Source: Glandiceps talaboti | Taxonomy: Eukaryota > Hemichordata > Enteropneusta > Spengelidae | Assembly (NCBI RefSeq): GCF_964340395.1 | Contig: NC_135549.1 | Location: 8,051,842 to 8,115,841, forward strand | Direction: 5' to 3' | Length of the DNA: 64,000 nt | Part shown: piece after piece, positions 46,221 to 64,000 of the stretch | Position numbering within the stretch: the stretch's first letter is position 1 | How the letters are laid out: the number at the start of each line of letters is the position of its first letter | Position numbers and translations under genes: made by a program | Notes under the pieces: model-generated | Databases searched by the model: none | The model's input: the letters and a program-made list of their open reading frames with translations, nothing else | Told to the model about the DNA's origin: nothing

Positions 46221-48299
46221 TGCTTTGATTCTTATATACTCAGACGTTGTGTGTTCGAATCTTCTGAAGTTCCTTGCACGACTGTGTACAGAACTGTCAT
46301 GTGAGTGACTGTATATACCTGCTAGAATAGGAAATAGTTTTCTTTCTACTGGTAGACCATGAGTCGTCTAGTTTTGACAAAGCAACTCAGTAACACAATA
46401 TACGACTTGCGACACACAATAATACAATGTTACCGGTCTGACTTACTGAACAAAGAACGTATCATATATCTTACACCAACAAAATGAATTAGGGAAAAGC
46501 CAGAGAATTTCCCGGTCAAAGGTCACTGCCTGGCTTATTAACGTTTTGTATGAGGACGTCTTACTAAATTGTAATAAAACTTTAATTTATGATGTTCTAA
46601 AGATACATTAAAATGTGTGGGTTTACAAAAAACATTTCCAATTAAAGTTTATTAAAACAATCCATGGTAGGGAAACTATGTGACATACACTTATAATATA
46701 CTTAAGTTGTGATTATAGGGGTCCTACTTAGTTACTTATAAGTACACATATACTGTATACACATATACTGTATACACATTGAACTACTTCCTTGTTTGTA
46801 AAACTGTTGTCCGTACACAAAGCAACTATTTATCTGCATATACATATGTATTATTCAATGGCAAATTTCAAATTCAGGTCTTGCTTTCCCGTCTTACAGT
46901 CCACTAAACTCAATTACTTTTGGAATTCACAGTATTTAAATATAGTTATGACTCATCGAGGTAACAATTTTCAAGTAGATGTGCAGACAACTTGAAAACA
47001 TTTGCAGGAACAGTACATAGACATTTATTTCCTGGGGCACATGGGTGAAGTGTTGCACAATTACGTCATCAAATATCAATAGCGCTACCATAGTTTTACA
47101 GTATAATAAATGTGAGCTCTAGTGACCCAAAGGCAATGCATGTACTTTGTTTACAGGTGACCTGCACTGGTACCTACAGATTAAGACTAGACAGGACCGA
47201 AGACATACTGACAAGTCACGCCCACTGTCTGCATATGCTATTGTCATATTGATATCATGCCAAATTCTGCAAGTGTTACCTGGAAAACCATTTCACTTTT
47301 CTTGAAAACTACCCAACGTGAAACAAAAACACTAAAGGCCGGGGATTTAATTCCAGGTTCACGTATTTGTGTTATCGTATATGGTAGCACCGTAAAGATT
47401 ACACAGGACTATTAATTCTTTTGTTGTGGACGAACTTGCTCTAATGCTCTGCTAAGCATCTGTTTTTTTACACCTAAATGTTAATGCTTACTAGGACTGG
47501 CCATGGATAAAATGGCCATGTTCAGTTCAGTTCATTGTGTTGGCCCAGTCGTTGTCTGTCGGCTCTGGAAGTTCAAATAATTCAACTTCAATAATCCAAT
47601 AGTTAAAGTTAAGAAAGTCAAGGACTACAGTGTAATGGAAACAGATGGATAATTCGGGTTGATAGCTGCAATTAGCTTGTTTCTCGATGTATGCAAATCG
47701 AAGCAAAATTGTCTACATTTTGTTTTGCATGTTCTCCAGTTTGGTGAAATCAAATGTAAGTTCAGTTAACATGGCTGGTGTATTGGTGATTGTTTTTATT
47801 TCAGGGTAGTGTTCTTGAATGGCGTTATGTATATATTGTTGATGAGTGATAGGTATATTCGTTTTATCTATTCAAATTTTGATGTGGCCATGCATTAAAG
47901 GGACGTACCCCAGGATATAAAAGTATTTTCATAAACTTTTGGTTCTTTGGAATTATTTCATGATTTATCATCACATGAATTTTGCGTGATTGGCAAGAAA
48001 TAATTAATTGAAACTCTAATTCTAGTTCTCACACTGGTCCACCATCGCCTCATGGGACTTAGCAGACATTTATTAGATGCACACTGAACATTCATGTCTC
48101 CTAAGTGATTATTGTCTTTAGATAGATAGTCATGGCAATCACGCAAATTTTATGTGATGTGAAATCATGAAATGACTGTCCAGAATCCTCATTACAACCC
48201 AATATGTTGCAAGAATTCAACTTATACAATCTCATTTTTTGGTACGATTCGATCGAAGATTTTCTAGGTTGAGATTGCAAGTATACGTGCAGTCCCACA
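46221..48299. other. Upstream flank of CLCA gene A
   Basis: Presumed promoter region of gene A and distal 3' flank of gene B. A second copy of the 35-kb dispersed repeat lies at 47334-47480. I see no exon, RNA gene or clear TATA element. Confidence 0.5.
47334..47480. repeat. Dispersed repeat, copy 2
   Basis: Partner of 35020-35150, same orientation, with matching blocks at both ends and a more diverged middle. Confidence 0.5.
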
Positions 48300-48373
48300 C
48301 GTACACACACGTACACACACACACACACACACACGTACACACACACACACACACACGTACACACACACACACA
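48300..48373. repeat. (AC)n with ACGT interruptions
   Basis: CA-rich array with regularly spaced CACGTACAC units. Simple repeat, no gene content. Confidence 0.9.
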
Positions 48374-48479
48374 AATAAACGATGTTCTGATAGAGTTTGC
48401 TATACTAACATTTATTATAACACTCCGATGTCTATATAATGGCAACTGATTGGCAATACGTTTGAATAAATCATACCAC

Positions 48480-49070
48480 AGAATTTATCAGTAATGTCAT
48501 GATATGATCTGATATTGATTATTCAGAATTATATGATATGATTATATGACATTGATTATATGATCTTATGATTATATATATGAATGCATATGACTTTTTG
48601 TTGATTATAGATATTGGTCTTTATAGCCCGGATATGGGTTTTTACGGACCGAGGTCGTGCGGCGGAAGGACCCGACTTTAGGAGGTTTTAGGAGTTTTCC
48701 CCCAATTTTATGTATTGCTCCATAGCAATACATAGGGACGTGATTATAGGTATATGATAATATATATGATTGTATGATATTGAATATATGATATGATTAC
48801 TATTAATTGTATGATATTAATTATACATGATTGTGTGAAATTGATTATTGATTATATGTGATTAAATATGACTATATGATATGGTATGATATTATATGAT
48901 ATTATATGATATCATATGATACGATATGATATGATATGAATGATAATATATTGATTATATATGACTATAGATGATTATTTGATATGATTATATATGATTG
49001 TATGGTACTGATTACATTATATACTTACATTAATCACATTATCATATTAAGATTATGTATTATAGGTCCA
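48480..49070. repeat. ATATGAT-rich low-complexity tract with a hairpin
   Basis: Irregular units of ATATGAT/TGATTAT fill most of the tract. Bases about 48711-48736 form an inverted repeat of about 11 bp (TGTATTGCT..AGCAATACA) with a 4-nt loop, embedded in a small GC-richer island (48630-48700). Confidence 0.7.
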
Positions 49071-49149
49071 TGGTTTTTTTCAAATATTATTCAAAAGAAT
49101 CCGTACAGTGATGTTTTAGCAGGTGATTAAACCACAAGGTTACTTGTTT

Positions 49150-49990
49150 GATGTTTGTGTATTGTACTTTACAGTAGTTTTAACAATTTGTGAACCAAGA
49201 CAGTAATGTTTGTGTATTGTACTTTACAGTAGTTTTAACAATTGGTGAACTAAGACAGTAATGTTTGTGTATTGTACTTTACAGTAGTTTTAACAATTGG
49301 TGAACTAAGACAGTAATGTTTGTGTATTGTACTTTACAGTCGTTTTAACAATTGGTGAACTAAGACAGTAATGTTTGTGTATTGTACTTTACAGTCGTTT
49401 TAACGATTGGTGAACTAAGACAGTAATGTTTGTGTATTGTACTTTACAGTAGTTTTAACAATTGGTGAACTAAGACAGTAATGTTTGTGTATTGTACTTT
49501 ACAGTCGTTTTAACGATTGGTGAACTAAGACAGTAATGTTTGTGTATTGTACTTTACAGTAGTTTTAACAATTGGTGAACCAAGACAGTAATGTTTGTGT
49601 ATTGTACTTTACAGTAGTTTTAACAATTGTGAACTAAGACTGTAATGTTTGTGTATTGTACTTTACAGTCGTTTTAACAATTGGTGAACTAAGACAGTAA
49701 TGTTTGTGTATTGTACTTTACAGTAGTTTTAACAATTGGTGAACCAAGACAGTAATGTTTGTGTATTGTACTTTACAGTTGTTTTAACAATTGGTGAACC
49801 AAGACAGTAATGTTTGTGTATTGTACTTTACAGTAGTTTTAACAATTTGTGAACCAAGACAGTAATGTTTGTGTATTGTACTTTACAGTAGTTTTAACAA
49901 TTGGTGAGTTAAGACAGTAATGTTTGTGTATTGTACTTTACAGTAGTTTTAACAATTGGTGAACAAAGACAGTAATGTTTGTGTATTGGA
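49150..49990. repeat. 55-bp minisatellite, 15 copies
   Basis: Fifteen copies plus a partial unit of a 55-bp sequence whose core is TTGTACTTTACAGT followed by GTTTTAACAATTGGTGAA. Copies differ at few positions (A/C after CAGT, GAACT/GAACC/GAGTT). The array ends 70 bp downstream of the CLCA-B stop codon in gene sense, and no minus-strand AATAAA lies between, so it may be transcribed as 3' UTR. Confidence 0.95.
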
Positions 49991-50060
49991 GTTTTTTCAT
50001 ATAGTGTACTTCTCTCAGATTTTTAGAAACTATTTTATACTGTAATCGTCACCAGTAAAA

Positions 50061-63516
<13,456 letters not shown>

Positions 63517-63531
63517 GGAAGAGTTTATCAC

Positions 63532-64000
63532 AACAGTTTTTCTGCGCTATTGGCGAGGTATTTCCTCCAGGTATCTGACAGTACGTATTTGTATGTACAA
63601 CTATATATGTTGTCCAGCACCCGGAAAAACCACGAGAAAAATAGTGCACAATAGAAGTCATTACCTTCATTGTGTCATGGACGGGTGTAACCACTTTGTA
63701 TTGTATAAGTGATTTCCTGTTGCTGTTGTTCCTGCTGTTCAGTGTATCAACAGGAGAACTTACATGGATATTGTCTTTTTATTTAATTCTTGTGACGTTT
63801 TGAAGACGTAGCTGGTTAAGGCCGTGAAAAATTTTAGCTTCCAGGGCCCCGAAGGATTTTCGGGGGTGTGATGGGAGAGGAGGGTGGTGATGGTGGTGGT
63901 GGTGGTGGTGGTGGGAATCAAATTGGGTGTGTCCAATTAAGTCGCAACTTCTTTACAAAATCTGACCTCAAGTACGTATAGCTGAAGATTCACCGTCTCT
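63532..64000. other. Upstream flank of CLCA gene B
   Basis: Presumed 5' UTR and promoter of gene B. The first 190 bp or so is the segment duplicated in inverted form at 60281-60477. A (GGT)n run lies at about 63886-63914. No further exon is visible before the window end. Confidence 0.55.

Noticed and set aside
49150-49990. CRISPR-like array
   Set aside because: Head-to-tail 55-bp units with no unique spacers, in an animal genome: a minisatellite.

Overview
The window is AT-rich eukaryotic (animal) DNA with small exons, GT-AG introns, many microsatellites and several layers of transposon remains. The gene content (a POMGNT1-like protein with repeated ILEI/FAM3 domains, a multi-exon NSMCE3/MAGE gene, and two head-to-tail CLCA genes) and the transposon types (CR1/L2-like LINE, P-element-like, pogo-like, Crypton-like) fit a marine invertebrate, most likely a non-vertebrate deuterostome such as a hemichordate, amphioxus or echinoderm. 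The species cannot be fixed from sequence alone. Exon joins below were worked out by hand from splice signals and reading-phase agreement. No transcript evidence was available.

Layout. (1) 395-17,748, plus strand: the last 16 exons of a POMGNT1-like glycosyltransferase gene whose 5' end lies left of the window. Its 6.7-kb intron (4,073-10,792) holds nested dead DNA transposons. (2) 20,173-25,168, minus strand: a complete ten-exon NSMCE3 (MAGE-family, SMC5/6 complex) gene, convergent with (1). (3) 28,485-30,709, minus strand: an unrecognised two-exon gene for a single-pass membrane protein with a repetitive Q/N/P/Y-rich tail. (4) 32,483-46,220, minus strand: CLCA gene A, 11 exons, 1,091 aa. 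Its first intron contains an apparently intact 4.3-kb LINE inserted in a (TACA)n microsatellite. (5) 50,061-63,516, minus strand: CLCA gene B, 11 exons, 1,007 aa. Its first intron contains a dead inverted copy of a CLCA exon 1, a 1-kb-spaced direct duplication and a decayed LINE.

Both CLCA genes keep the same 11-exon architecture and intron phases, the HExxH metalloprotease motif and the VWA metal site, so both look functional. They differ mainly at the C-terminus: A has a long cytoplasmic tail, B a mucin-like stalk and a short tail. The POMGNT1-like protein, in contrast, has lost residues that its enzyme family needs and may be a pseudo-glycosyltransferase.

No undescribed defence or mobile system was found. 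The most unusual features are: repeated short tandem duplications of splice junctions in three different genes; a 5' splice site that is itself the first unit of a long microsatellite; a LINE sitting exactly within that microsatellite type; long inverted repeats inside CLCA introns that could form double-stranded RNA; the degenerate glycosyltransferase; and the orphan repeat-tailed membrane protein.
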